A model generated the notes under the pieces. That model did no database searches and was not told where the DNA came from. It saw only the letters and a list, made by a program, of their open reading frames with translations. A program made the position numbers and the translations under genes. Positions 1 through 11,502 of a DNA stretch of 64,000 nucleotides are shown here, in pieces (positions within the stretch are counted from its first letter, which is position 1; every line of letters starts with the position of its first letter). The stretch covers positions 561,226,445 to 561,290,444 of the forward strand of contig NC_081413.1 in NCBI RefSeq assembly GCF_030272615.1. Reading direction: 5' to 3'. The stretch comes from Cryptomeria japonica. Its lineage: Eukaryota; Streptophyta; Pinopsida; Cupressales; Cupressaceae.

Positions 1-855
1 ATCAGTTGCTTGATGGATGACAAGTTGGAATCCCCAAAAACATGAAGTTCCTAGATCTTCCACTAAACTGCAATTCATAATCCAGTTGTTAGTGCCTCAT
101 ATTCCGCTATATTGTTAGTGCAAGGAAATGATAAGCGGTATGATTTTGGTGTAGAATCTCCTTGAGGAGTTATAAAGAGAATACCAGCTCCTACCCCATG
201 CTGTGTGTATGAGCCATCAAAGTATAGTTGCCATAGCTTTGCTTGTGATATTGTTAAAATGGATTCGTCTAGAAATTCTGAATTTAGAGGAACATCATCA
301 ATCATGGGGGCATTTGCTAATTGATCCATGATGGCTTGTCCTTTTATTGCTTTTCTGTCCACATACTCGATGTCGAATTCACTAAGGATCATTACCCACT
401 TGGCTAGCCACCCAGTAAGTGTTGCTTTATTGAGAAGGTATTTTAATGGATCAATTCTTGCAACCAACTTAGTCTTATGAGTGAGCATATATTGTCATAA
501 TTTTTGCGAAGCAAAGACCACGGCGAGACATGCACACTCGATTGGTGTGTAGTTTAGCTCATACAATGTGCGACTGATATAGCATATGGCCTTTTCCTTG
601 CCCTCAGCAATTTGTTGTGCTAGGAGTGCCCCCAGTGCTATTGGAGTAGCTGATATGTAGAGTAGCAAAGGCTAATCTGGAACTGGTGGCATCAAAACTG
701 GTGGATTCAAAAGATAATCTTTGAGCGTCTAAAAAGCCTGTTGACAGTTATCATCCCATTTGAATTTGATGTTTTTATGTAGCAGGTGCTGGAAAGGATT
801 ACACTTATCTGCAAGTTGCGCTATGAATCTTCGTATAGACTGGAGTCTCCCTTAT
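1..855 (-). pseudogene. RNase H plus second archaeal-type RNase H of element A (cut by window edge)
   Basis: The frame continues from RT through a first, Ty3-type RNase H region (PVLMPP, ALGALLAQ, IECACLAVVFASQ) and its degenerate tail (VARIDPLKYLL, AKWVMILSEFDIEY). A second RNase H then starts with KLWQLYFDGSYTQHG, LSFPCTNNIAEYEAL (Asp and Glu of the active site) and runs into the window edge. Two RNase H domains in this order are the hallmark of the Tat lineage. Several stops interrupt 490-850. Confidence 0.85.
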
Positions 856-1790
856 AAGGATTGAAGTTGACTGATATTTCTGGGTGGCGGCATGTTCAAG
901 ATAGCCTTGACTTTTGCTGGATCGGCTTTGATTCCTCTTTTGGACACAATGAATCCTAGGAGCTTCCCGGAGGTTACTCCAAAGACAGATTTCTTGGGGT
1001 TTAATCTTACTTTGTATTTTTCCAACCGATCAAAGATGACTGAAAGTATGTCCAAATGTGTATCTCTATCTACTGATTTACCCAAGAGATCATCAACATA
1101 ATCTTCCACAGTTATGTGCATGAGATCATGAAAGATAGTGGTCATTGCTCTTTGATATGTAGCACCTACATTTTTTAGCCCAAAGGGCATGACATGCCAA
1201 CAGAAAGTTCCCCAAGGACAAGTGAATGATGTTTTGTGTTGATCTTCGGGTGTGATCCTTATTTGATTATAACTAGAAAATCCATCCATTAATGATAACA
1301 TTTCGTGACCTGTTGTGAGATCAATGATCAAGTCAATATTTGGTAATGGGAAGTCATCTTTTGGACAAGCTTTGTTGATGTCTCTGAAATCTGTACATAT
1401 TCTGATGCTGCGATCCAGTTTACTGACAGGTACTAAATTGGAGATCCATTCAAGATAATCAATTGGGCGTATGAATCCGACATCCAATAACTTCTCCAGC
1501 TCTACTTTGACTAGTAATGCCACTTGTGGATGCATTTTTCTTAATTTTTGTTTCACTGGCTTTGCCCCTAGTTTGACTATCAAATGATGCATTACCAAGT
1601 CCGGATCTAGTCCAGGCATATCAGCATATGACCATGCAAAGTTGATTTGTCGTTCCTTGAAGAAACTTATGAACTGTGACCTTTCGGACTCTGTCAATGA
1701 TTTAGCTAGGAATATGTTGTGTGGAACCTCTTCCATACCAATGTTTGTTTTGATAGTCTCCTCTACCAACATGGATGACTTTTCCTCATA
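855..1790 (-). pseudogene. Reverse transcriptase of element A
   Basis: A Ty3-type RNA-dependent DNA polymerase that copies the genomic RNA. Motifs in order on the minus strand: FAWSYADMPGLDPDL, SIRICTDFRDINKACPKDDFPLP, SLMDGFSSYNQI (first catalytic Asp), MPFGLKNVGATYQRAM, and EDYVDDLL with the two catalytic Asp residues near 1100. The stretch 2345-852 is open; a stop follows at about 850. The fold is complete and the catalytic Asp residues are retained. Confidence 0.92.
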
Positions 1791-2930
1791 CGAAGCTGTG
1801 AGAATGTCGAGCCTTCCATCTTTGGGTGCCTCAGAGAGGTTTTCGCCCTCAGATACGTCCTTTCTTTTTACTTTTTTGGGATCAGATAGCGCCACAGTGT
1901 GGTTTTCACCATAAGACCCTTGATTTGTTCTTATTTTCACATTTTTGCGACTGGAAGGTCCGACACCCTCACCAAAATATGCCATGTTATTGAGTTCTAT
2001 AGTGTACCCTGCTTTATGGTCCCCAGGGGGAAGATCATCTCGTATGCCAAGATAGTCAATAATAGCTTCATCATTTTGGAAGGTGTCAAATTGTGCTAGT
2101 CCTTCATGATCCCAGTCAATGAGTTGGTGGTGAACAAGGGGAAGGCCTTTAATGTTTTCGGAGTTTGCAGGGCTAAGAGTGAAGATGTGGTTATATTCAG
2201 GTATATCAAGGCAATCATCGAGGTCATCGATGGCACTCTCCTCATCAGTTTTGATCATGAGCGAATCCAAATTGTTGTCACTAGTAGCACATTCTGGGAT
2301 AGGTGTTCTCATCCTATGTGATTTCAACCTAGAACCGCGAGACAAAGACTATGTGCAATCCTTATGGGTTGTTCCTTGACCAACTCTGAACTTTTTATAA
2401 AATTCCTCTTCTTCTATGGGTTCATCTGGCTCTCTGAATGTCTCGGTGAGCTCATAGTCACTGGAGGATTTGTCTGAACCCCATTCCCATTCATTGGACT
2501 CTGTGGAATAGCGATCCTCTTGTTGAACTTTGGCAATTTTGATTCGTGATGCCTCTTCTGTCCTTTTAGTGTGGATCTTGGAAGTCAGAAAACCAAGTCC
2601 CTTCGAGCATTCCCTTTTTATAGTCAATTCAGGTTGTAAGGGCTCCATAACGCCTTCTTTTCATAACCCAAGAGATATTTTTCCATCATACCTGAATTTT
2701 TGTAGAATCTTGAAGCCTTTGCCATATTTCTCATAGGGTATATTGATCTGATCTTGTGTGTCATCTTCAATGTCTTTGTAGAGAATTTTGTATAAACCTT
2801 CCTCTTCCAGTTCGCCCCATCTTTGAAAGGTAGTAGGATCCCATTTGAATACCATGATGGATATTTGCTTGTTAGGATGTGGCCTTCCATATTCTTTTGG
2901 AGAGCTCATGACTTGTTGTAAATACATGGT
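1790..2930 (-). pseudogene. G-patch domain and acidic linker between protease and RT, element A
   Basis: In frame with protease and RT. A G-patch-like motif spans about 2750-2590: YGKGFKILQKFRYDG, then a stop-interrupted glycine stretch, EGVMEPL and GLGF. G-patch domains are short glycine-rich nucleic-acid-binding or helicase-activating modules; they are known next to the protease in some retroviruses, and the same arrangement recurs in element E. After it comes an acidic Ser/Glu-rich stretch and an ORF start at 2345 leading through a conserved linker (DWDHEG, APKDGRLDIL) to the RT. The linker function is unknown. Confidence 0.7.
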
Positions 2931-3480
2931 CTAATTTAAAGTGTATTCTCCCATGCCTTTGTCTTGAAATTTGCCTTTAAGTTCACCTTGTTTTGATGTT
3001 GAAGGTTTCAATGACTCAGGGTCAATGTATGTTGAAGAAGGAATAGCTTCATGATTATTGGGAATGATGGTCTCAGTATGTGATCTCAAGTTATTGCAAT
3101 ATATGAACGGATTAGGATCACCGTTAACTGTTACCTCGACTCTATTGTGAGGAAACTTAATGCATTGGTGATATGTCGATGGGACTGCCCTCATTTCATG
3201 AATCCAAGGACGTCCTAGCAATATATTATAAGTGAGATCCAGATCCAAGACTTGACAAACCACATCCTTTGTAACTGGCCCAATTCTTAGAGGTAAGGTG
3301 ACCGTGCCCTTGGATGAGCGTTCTTCATCATCATATGCCTTGATGGTGATTTGATTTTTTGAATTCATAGCTTTATTAGAATATCCCAATTGTTTAATGG
3401 TGCTCAATGTACAAATGTTTAGACCAGCTCCTCCATCTATCAGGACTTGCTTTATTCAATGTTTGTGTATGAAGGCTTCA
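2931..3480 (-). pseudogene. Aspartic protease of element A
   Basis: A retropepsin-type domain follows gag in the same frame. The active-site motif VLIDGGAGLNICTL is visible near 3440-3410 with the catalytic Asp intact (D-G-G form). The family-typical LDLTYNILLGRPWIHEM and VPSTYHQCIKFPH follow at about 3240-3150. Its job would be to cleave the gag-pol polyprotein during particle maturation. A stop lies a few codons before the active site. The counterpart in element E (45500-45960) is close in sequence but has a stop inside its active site. Confidence 0.87.
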
Positions 3481-6002
3481 ACATGTAGTGGTACATTATG
3501 TGGCTGGCTTACGGAGGCATCATCGGCTTCTGTGAATGTAAGGGAATGTGGAATGGAAAGGTATCCCACCATGGCTTGAAATTGGTCCACGTTCAGATCA
3601 GTAGGAACGGTGGTGTCTCTCAAGATTTTGTCAAGAATAGCTTTATGAGTGGGGGATATACATAAGAGCTCAAGGATGGAGATGAGCGCGGGTGTCTTCC
3701 CCAACTGTTCTACAAGGTCATACTCAGGTTTGGTTGATGAAGAAGCGGTATTTTTAGTGGAGGAACCTGGCAACATAATTTTACCTCGATGAGTTGTAAC
3801 ATGACATTTAGAGGTAGGTTCGGAAGAAGATCCAACACCTCTTAGGACAATCTTGGGTCTCTGAGGAGGATTCTCAGGATTTTTGTTCTTGATGGTAATA
3901 GAAGAGATATGATTCACCATTGAGATGTGATTGATAGTTGAATCATAGTTATAAGGTGCTCTAGTATAGTTGGCTTGATCATCTATGACTTTAGCTTTTC
4001 CCTTGTCGTGCTTTGGGAATGGTTCCTTAAACATCTCATGTTTTTGATTGGATGAGTGTCCCTCAATCTCAATGTCACCTCTATCAATGAGATCTTGTAC
4101 GATATTCTTCAGTTGATGACAATTTCCTATTTTATGACCCTTGCTCTTATGAAATTCACAACACTCATCATCATTCCACCAATTTTCTTTGACCTTTGGT
4201 TCATATGGAGGAAAATCTAGAACTGTGATCACTTTGTTTGCCACAAGTTTTTTGAAGACTGATTCAAGTGGTTCTCCCAATGGAGTGTGCTTTCTTCGTG
4301 ATCTAGAAGTTGTTTGAGTATTCACTTGATTGTTTGTAGAACTTGATCCTGAAAAGATGAATTTGGGTTGCACTGTATTGGCATCAACAACACCATCATT
4401 GACTGTGTTTTTGTTTTTATTCCAAAATCTTGGCTTGTCTTTTCCTTTAAAATCATCTTTGTTTTCCTTGAATATCCTAATAACTCCTTGTTCAATTAGG
4501 ACCTTTTCTGTTGCTAAGCCCTTTTCAATGACATCCTTGAAGGTGGACAAACAAGCTTTCCTTAGATCATAGCCAATGTCCTTGTTAATGTTTTGTGTGA
4601 ACATTTCTACCATTTGTTTCTATGGAATTTCACAAGAGCATCTGCTGGCTAGATTTCTCCATCTTTGTAAAAATGATGCAAAAGACTCTCCCTCTTTTTG
4701 CTTGGTGTTGCATAAAGTAGTGACTGATATGTCTATCTCTATATTGTAGGAGAAATGTTGAATAAATGCCTCTGCTAAGTCACCCCATGACTTAATACTA
4801 GGTGGGAGTTGGGAGAACCATTCCATAGCTTGATCACCTAAGCTTTGTGGGAATAATCTCATCAAATATGTCTCTTCTGAAGCTACTTCAATGCAAGATG
4901 TGAAAAACTGTCTTATGTGTGCCTTAGGATCCCCTTTTCCTCTATACTTATCAAATTTAGGTGTCACAAAGTGTGTAGGAAATGGAGGCATTGGAATGCT
5001 CTTGTCGAATGGATAAGGACATATGTCTCTCATTGTGTATGTTGGCTTTGGTGCATTTATGTCCTCCATTTTCTTTTGTAAGTCTCTAATTTGTTGCTCC
5101 AAATTGCTCTTAGGTGGAGATCGACTTCTTGAACCATACCCCATGTTTGAGGCACCAATTTGAGGAGGAGCTTGTTGCATATATTGATGATATTGATCAT
5201 ACACATGTTCATATGGAGGAGGTCTATATTGATGCGGCATATATGGAGTGCTTGGTATAAATTCATGTTGAGGAACACCATATTTATTTTGTGCATGTAT
5301 GCCATACTCTACAGGTATGTCATGTTCTATTGTGTTGCCCCCAAATTTGACATGGGGTTTCCTTGTGTCCAAATTTTGAGCATGCCTTTGCATATCCAAT
5401 TGTTTTGGTTGATCCGTAGCTTGAGTATGTGATTGAGCATATCTATCTGTGTAAGACTTCCATAATGGTCTGCGAAGGTGAGTGTCATATGCTTAACCAT
5501 ATGTATGTGGGACCTCTGGTTTTTGAAGCAAAGCTGATGGTGATTCAGGTACCATATGTGGTCCTCTATTTCCTCCACTATTAGGTTTCCTTTGATCCAT
5601 GTTGGAGTGAGTTTGTTGCAAAGGTCGATTTTCCATAATTTGAGACATGTCAAAATCATGAGGTATCTTGGCTCCACTTTGTGCCATCATTTGTAAGAAG
5701 TATTGTCTATCCCTCCTCATTATTTTCTCAACCAATCGATTGAAATGGGGATTCATAATGGATTCTTCCACATCTGCTGAATGTATTGAAAAGTTTTCCA
5801 CATTGTCATTGTGTGTAGCATTGTTGTTTGTAGTGTCCATGTTCTCAACATTTGGAATGTTTCTATAGACATCCATGTCAGGCAATGTAGTGTGCTCAGG
5901 ATTGAAAAAGATATCATTGTCATACTCATAAGAACTCATGTTTGCAGACGCTTGAGCCTCTTTAGTTTCTCTCCTAGATTTTTGAAGATGGGTTTCAACC
6001 AT
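3480..6002 (-). pseudogene. gag of element A
   Basis: This is the capsid and nucleocapsid part of the polyprotein. The start at 6002 (MVETHLQ) is the first Met of the continuing frame. The retrotransposon gag core lies at about 4620-5050, with blocks FDKYRGKGDP, YLMRLFPQSLG, AMEWF and LQRWRNLASR. Upstream is a Pro/Tyr/Gln-rich segment. Downstream (about 4110-4190) comes CCEFHKSKGHKIGNCHQLK, the compact C-x2-H-x4-H-x4-C finger used by Tat gags in place of a standard CCHC knuckle. The three large blocks (6002-5493, 5399-4620, 4613-3456) share one frame and are separated by stop codons, not frameshifts. Expected product: virus-like particle protein in the cytoplasm. Confidence 0.88.
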
Positions 6003-6499
6003 GAACTAGGTATTGACCAAGATGTGAGAGACTAGATGAAAATGGAAAAAGAGTATGGAAGACCAAGAGTTGGATGATGTGTAAATGAATCTGAAGTGTA
6101 CTTGCAATGTCCAAAGTGTAAGACCAAGTATGTATGTGGTAGAGTAGGTGTGACTTCCAAAGAGAGGATAGTTTCTCTTGATGAGGTAAGCTGACCTTGA
6201 CCCTAAGTAAGACCAAATGAGACCCAAAGGTAAGAAACCTTGATGAGGGACCACTTAGCAAAGTGTTGTTGTATATAGTGTGTTGACAAAGTATGATGAG
6301 GACAAGCAAGTGACCTTTTGACCCAAGTTTAGACAAGTATGAATGTAAAATGAGATGTGAAGCAATGACAGACTATCTGAGACCCAAAGACAGGTTGAAT
6401 GCTAGATGAAACCTGAAGAAACAACCTAGAAAGCTCAAGAATTCCAAAACTGATTTCTTTTGTTTGTTGGACTGTGAAATTTTCTTGCAATTCTGGACA

Positions 6500-6629
6500 C
6501 AGACACGCCTGTATACTTCACAGATGTGATTCCCAGACACATACATGTCTCTGTTTGACACAGACGCGATTATGCCCTTCACAGACACGTTTAAATGGCA
6601 CAGACACGATTAGAACAAACACAGACGCG
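6500..6629 (-). repeat. Leader octamer array, cluster 1 of element A
   Basis: Plus-strand starts of the octamer CAGACGCG and its variants (CAGACACG, CAGATGTG and others) fall at 6500, 6521, 6540, 6561, 6582, 6601 and 6622, so spacing alternates between 21 and 19 nt. The 11-13 nt between octamers are variable, often with ATT after and ACA before the octamer. Most variants look like CpG-to-TG or CpG-to-CA decay. Confidence 0.8.
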
Positions 6630-6934
6630 TTTCTGTAAACTTTGTGCAATTTTTTCCAATCTATGAAGTCATTTTGTTGTGACCAAATCTGACTGTTTGA
6701 CTTTTTTTTCATGACAAGAGGACACAATGTTGATGAGGACTCAATGTTTGCAATTGTTTAGACTCAAAATGACTCCAAGAAAAGTGTGTTGTTTGATGTA
6801 AAATTGTTTTGCATACACTTGAAGACACAAAAGACACAATGTTTTGCTGTTTGGTTTTTTGAATGTTTAAATGTTTAAAAGAAGTCAAGCACAATTCTTA
6901 TGGCTGGCCAAGACAATAGTTGTTGATCCCACAT

Positions 6935-7280
6935 GGGGTTTTAACCCCGAGGCTACGCTATTCAGAGCGGATACTTAGATGCTTGACCTCACTGGCTCCA
7001 CCCTCAACACTCACTTCTCAGGTCAGCCAAGCATCAGTCCCCATGAAAACTCCCCATGGCGAACTTTGTATCTCTACTAAAAACCGTATGTGTGTGGGCT
7101 GCTACCAGAGGTCCAACCTCCTACCCCAACAACTAGAAGGATTTTGGCTTCTAAAACAAAAAGGTGCTAGTAAGGGCATCCGCTTGTGTGGCCATACATG
7201 CGGCACTTTCAGCTCTGTAAATACAGAAGGCTCCTAGCCGGTAGGGGTTACGCCCTACAACTGATCAAATAGATTTGATC
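6935..7280. other. Hairpin-rich block in the leader of element A
   Basis: Short perfect inverted repeats stand at 6935-6948 (GGGGTT/AACCCC, 2-nt loop), 7215-7226 (CTGTA/TACAG), 7241-7258 (GTAGGG/CCCTAC, 6-nt loop) and 7263-7280 (GATCAAAT/ATTTGATC, 2-nt loop). The last three occur within 66 nt. The block is visibly richer in G+C than its flanks. A structured RNA signal is plausible but unproven. Confidence 0.55.
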
Positions 7281-7860
7281 AAATGGGTTTATGGGGTGAC
7301 ATAGTGTCAGTATGAACTAATCAGCACATGTTATTCATAGTTTTCACCATGAATACATTTGATTATAGTGGTTCAGAAGAGGTGGGTTTTCCTCACTACC
7401 ACTTGGGTCGTTCTCTTCTCACTAGTAGTCCTAATGACCACACGGGAAGACAGGCCCTCTAAAGATTAAACAAAAAGAGCCTATTGCTCAAGACACAAAA
7501 GACAATGATTCAATTTTAGTGCACCAATGGAAGTTTTTGCTAGTCTATGAAAATAAGGCACACAATAAAAATCAAAAACTCTTGCCAAGGACCTGCAACA
7601 AAGAGTTGTTAGTAGTTTGGGTTGTTTGAAATAATCACCCCTTCCTGCAAACACACAAGTTAGGTAAATTTTAAAACCCAAAAGACTTTGTGAAAATAGG
7701 GGCCTTCAACCAAATGATTTAGCTTCCAAGGCAAGCTGCACCAATTGTGTTAGCTAGATCTGAAAATGTTAGTCCAAAAATAAACTAGATCTGAAACCCT
7801 AAATGCAAAATCCAAAAACTGAATCAATAAATTTCCAAAAATTTTGAAACAGGCAATACA

Positions 7861-8052
7861 TAGACGCGATTACCGCCTTCATAGATGCGACTCCGAAATA
7901 GAAATGCAGTTCTGTGAGACACAGATGCGATTAAAAACCACAGACGCGCTTTCTGTACACAGACGCAGGTGAAAACGACACAGACGCGTTTCAGTAACAT
8001 AGACGCGCTTCCCTGGAACCTACAAAATGAAATATGACCAAAACACAGATGC
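7861..8052 (-). repeat. Leader octamer array, cluster 2 of element A
   Basis: Same octamer and orientation as the cluster at 6500-6629. Starts are at 7861, 7882, 7922, 7941, 7960, 7981, 8000 and 8045, again mostly spaced 19 or 21 nt. This cluster lies just downstream of the primer site; the other lies near gag. Confidence 0.78.
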
Positions 8053-8204
8053 GGATCAAGCTATCTCAAATACACCAGAAAATCAAAAACGCGATCCAAA
8101 AGTGCACAAACACGAAAATACCAAAAATGCTGCCGAAAAATATCCGATCTGCAACTTCGAAAAACGCAAAATCTACAACAAGGAGGTTAAATACAAAGGG
8201 ACAA

Positions 8205-8224
8205 GAGTCCCACCGGGCGTGCCA
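8205..8224 (-). other. Primer-binding site of element A
   Basis: The minus strand reads TGGCACGCCCGGTGGGACTC starting three bases inside the LTR end. It begins with the obligatory TGG complementary to a tRNA CCA tail and resembles primer sites I recall from other plant Ty3 elements. I cannot name the tRNA with certainty. Confidence 0.75.
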
Positions 8225-8227
8225 AAA

Positions 8228-8991
8228 TGTGTATGGTGAAAATGGATAACAATAATAACATAATTCAAAGGCTAAATGAATTCAACCACCAAACCCTAGC
8301 CTAACAACAACAAAGATCCACCATAACATATGAAGATTACCTAAGACAATGTAAATAAAACAAAATCACAAAGATTATACCATCACATGTCCAATAGGTT
8401 TTTGATCTCCATTCTTCCTATCTCCATTGATCTTGCTTGATATATTTGCTCTCAAATTTTTATATGCACAAGAGCTCAACAAAGAATGGAATGTGGTTGC
8501 AAGTAGGATCGTAGTGTAGCCAATTGATCAAGTTGTTAGGGTTTGATAATGAAGGAAGCATCTCCTTAAATAGAAGACACTATAAGAAATGGAGGGATAA
8601 GATTGAGAGGTGTAAAAAGGAGGTCGGCTATGATTAGAGGGTAGGTAGAGGAAATAATAAAATAATGAAAGAGGTAGGTAGTGTAGGAATTAAGAGATGA
8701 ATGACATGTGTCATGTATAGAAAAGGATAATGAATTAATTATATAAACAAAGATTTATTTAATTAATAGAAGAAGTAGGATCAATTAAATAAATAAATAT
8801 TTATTTAATTTAGGAAAAAGATAATTTAAATAAATAAATGTATTTATTTAAATGAGAAATAAGGCTAGAAGAGGATAAATGAATTAATTAAATAAATAAA
8901 GATTTATTTAATTAACAGAAGAATTAGGCTTAGATAATTAAATAAATAAAATATTTATTTAATTAGACATGACAATTTTGAGTGTCTACAA
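8228..8991 (-). repeat. 5' LTR of element A
   Basis: On the minus strand the LTR begins TGTAGACACTC (8991-8981) and ends ...CCATACACA at 8228, three bases before the primer site, giving TG...CA ends and about 764 bp. The part near the LTR start (8740-8970) is dense in TTTAATTAAATAAAT-type palindromes. The second LTR lies outside the window, so the boundaries rest on the termini and primer-site position. The five bases outside, ATTGT at 8992-8996, are the candidate target duplication and cannot be checked here. Confidence 0.8.
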
Positions 8992-10289
8992 TTGTAAGTT
9001 TTATTTTAAATATTTTAGTTTACTATTATAAAAATTGTTAAGATTCATAATGGTGTTTAATACATTTTCAAGATTATTGAAGGAAGCAAATTGTAAATAT
9101 GACATGAAGAAGGAAAAAAGCCTAATCTTCTAAATATTTTATTATTTTATAGGTTTTAACTTGATTTCAAGATTGACATACATATCCAGTCTACAATATG
9201 TAAATTAAGAGTAGGTTAAATAATATATATTCTTATTTATAGCATAAATTTAAAGACGAGTTAGAAAATTCAACTTTTAATAGAAAGGAAACTACAGCAA
9301 CAAAGAAAATTAAGATGAACTGCTCAACCTATTTTCTAGTTCTAACTATTCCCTCTTTCATTTCTTAGAGTGGTAGATAATCAATTTTAATGAGGCGCTT
9401 GAAGAGCTCAATAGCTTAATGGATTATGGAGATGATTAAATGGACTGGCATGTGTTGATCATGGAGTTAGAGGAAGTGAATTCCAGCATTATAGTTTAGA
9501 GACTCTACAAAACTGTCTAGTATGTAAAAGTAATAGGGAGTGCATAAAATACTTAGAAACTGTAATTGACAACCTGGTTATGCTTAATAAAATTTTGATA
9601 TGAAAAATAGTGATGGAGGTGGTGATAGTGAGAAAAATGATTGAGAGAAAGAGGAAAAAGATGGAATTGGAGGAGATGTTGGATTGATGGGGCTATATCT
9701 CTTAATATTTCTATGTTGTTCTTGTTAGTAGATTATGTAGGATGTTGTTTGTTTAATTCTTTAATAATCTATTTTATAGATAGAGTATAAACTTTTTGAT
9801 ATTTTGATTGTTGGGTTTAACTAAGTCCTTGTTTTGATGGTTTTTGATTTGGATGTATATTGATAGTCCTTCCTACATAATCTAATAAAAAACATAAAGG
9901 CCAAAATAAATGTTAAATTTAGATCATGTAAAAAAATTCTTATTTTAATCTTAATAATTAAAAAAATTATTTGCTAATTTTCTTTATGAACTATTCATCA
10001 TTCAAGAAATTATTGATAATTTTTTGAAAAATCAGAAAATCAATTAAGAAAAATAACTCATTCCAAAATCTTTAAACATTGTAGAAAAACAAATCCAAAT
10101 AACATAGTGTAAAAATGTTGACTATAAAAAATAGCTAGTAATCCTGACAAGGAACACAATGTACTATTTGAAGAGACTATTTTTTTTTAATTGTAGGAAA
10201 AGGTTGTTTCATCTACTATGCTTCTATAAAATGAAATTTTAGAAATGGTTATCCAAATTCTGCTAACCTATCACTAATATTCAACATAT
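8992..10289. other. AT-rich spacer without recognisable genes
   Basis: Nearly 1.3 kb of AT-rich sequence between the LTR of element A and the F-box remnant. I see no ORF of substance, no terminal repeats and no family resemblance. It may be the ancestral 3' flank of the F-box gene. Confidence 0.6.
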
Positions 10290-11014
10290 TTCCCACAAAG
10301 TTGGCAAACTTCTGTCAAATTCATGGACCATATTTTTGTGGTAATTGACAATCTTGATTTTGAGAAATCCTTTACCAAATTGAGAATATTATTTCACATG
10401 ATTCTAGGGCACCGTTTAGGGAGGAAGACCCTTGTTACACTTAATGGACCATTTCTGAGAAGAAAAGGTAGGAAAGTCACTGCCTGTGCACCCTTGTCTG
10501 GCCCAATATGGGCATGCACCATCTTCAAATTTGGTAATGTCACCTCTGTTATTGACATCTCATCTGATATCATCTCCTTTATCAAACATAATGTGGGTTC
10601 ACTCCTATATACAATAATTTAAGAAAAATAATATTATTCTACAAATATAGAATGTCCAAAATATAATCTACAAGTGTCATTCTCTACCAATAACTCATTA
10701 AGAATATTTAACTTGAATGTAGAAAATACTAACTTGAAAACATTGGCCATGCATTGTCAATTCTTTAAGCCTAGGAAAACTATTAAGAATAGTAATACTA
10801 GGAATTCTTGGATTATCGGCATTGCCTGTATTGTAATTTTGAAGAATAACCTTTTAACAGATTCCTCTCTTGAAATTCCTTGAAGTAATTTAAGCCTGCG
10901 TATTGTGCAGAATCCATAAGGCTAATTTCCATCAAGCACAGGCAAGTCATCTGCAATGTTATATTAGGTTTTAGAAATCCTAGATGTATGTACATGAGAT
11001 TCAAGCATAGGACC
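10290..11014 (-). pseudogene. 3' part of a disrupted F-box/LRR gene
   Basis: This is the downstream half of the F-box gene whose start is at 16316. Immediately left of the copia C insertion the minus-strand frame continues exactly in register from the upstream half (NLMYIHLGFLKPN...). Further on, other frames give LRR-like text (about 10810-10740: ILNSFPRLKELTMHGQ) and FBD-like text at 10585-10394 (LPNLKMVHAHIGPDKG, FLLRNGPLSVTRVFLP). The switches of frame show at least one frameshift or a lost intron boundary. The gene is broken by both insertion and small mutations. Confidence 0.6.
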
Positions 11015-11488
11015 TGTAGAATTTTGAACCTAATCTATCCTCTCTGAACTAGCTAATTAGCAAACAATAACATCAAAAAGAAATAACAATTCAGAATAAA
11101 AAACAAAGTGCCTTGTTTTTTTGGAATTACACACGCCAATTTTTTTATTGAAGCTTAATTAAAAATTACATAGAGGCTATATATATAAAGAATTTGTAGC
11201 CTAGAAGAATTAATAATAACTGTAGTTCTAAATATATTCCTAGCATTGCATAGAAAGCTACTAAAGCTCTCAAACTAAAAAAACAAACTACTCCCTAAAT
11301 TAAGAATACAATAAGTGCATGCATAGCATGCTTTATTTAATAAAAACAAACTCATGCAAAAAACAAAACTAAAAATAGTCCTAAGGATTAATGCATGCTG
11401 GAGTACATGCTTTATTTGCATGAATAAACAAAAAAACTATTAACTAAATTAATCTAGCTGCATGCTAGAGCAGCATCAGTTATTAACA
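11015..11488 (-). repeat. 3' LTR of copia element C
   Basis: Plus strand runs from TGTAGAATTTTGAACC to GTTATTAACA, so TG...CA ends on both strands; about 474 bp. It is preceded outward by GGACC (11010-11014). Inward lies the purine tract, whose plus-strand complement is TACTCCCCCTTGAT at 11489-11502. Confidence 0.9.
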
Positions 11489-11502
11489 TACTCCCCCTTG
11501 AT

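Larger units (their letters stand above)
6003..8204 (-). other. Long untranslated leader of element A
   Basis: About 2.2 kb separate the primer site from the gag start. No credible ORF lies here. It holds two clusters of a CpG-containing octamer (7861-8052 and 6500-6629), a GC-richer block at about 6900-7480, and several short perfect hairpins. Long leaders of this kind are usual for Tat elements and normally carry dimerisation or packaging signals, which is inference here. Confidence 0.75.
1..8991 (-). mobile_element. Ty3/gypsy Tat-lineage LTR retrotransposon A (3' part beyond the window)
   Basis: Read on the minus strand the order is 5' LTR (8991-8228), primer site (8224-8205), a 2.2-kb leader, then gag, protease, G-patch region, reverse transcriptase and RNase H, cut by the window start before integrase. 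All recognisable coding blocks from 6002 down to 75 lie in one frame, so the element encoded a single gag-pol polyprotein, now interrupted only by stop codons. The Tat assignment rests on the protease style (YNILLGRPW motif), the YVDD reverse transcriptase and a second, archaeal-type RNase H (YFDGSYTQHG) after the first RNase H. It resembles element E in every domain but has a different LTR and primer site. Confidence 0.93.

Noticed and set aside
1642-2379. Several plus-strand ORFs of 66-90 codons
   Set aside because: They are antisense shadows of the element A pol frame, which has clear RT motifs.
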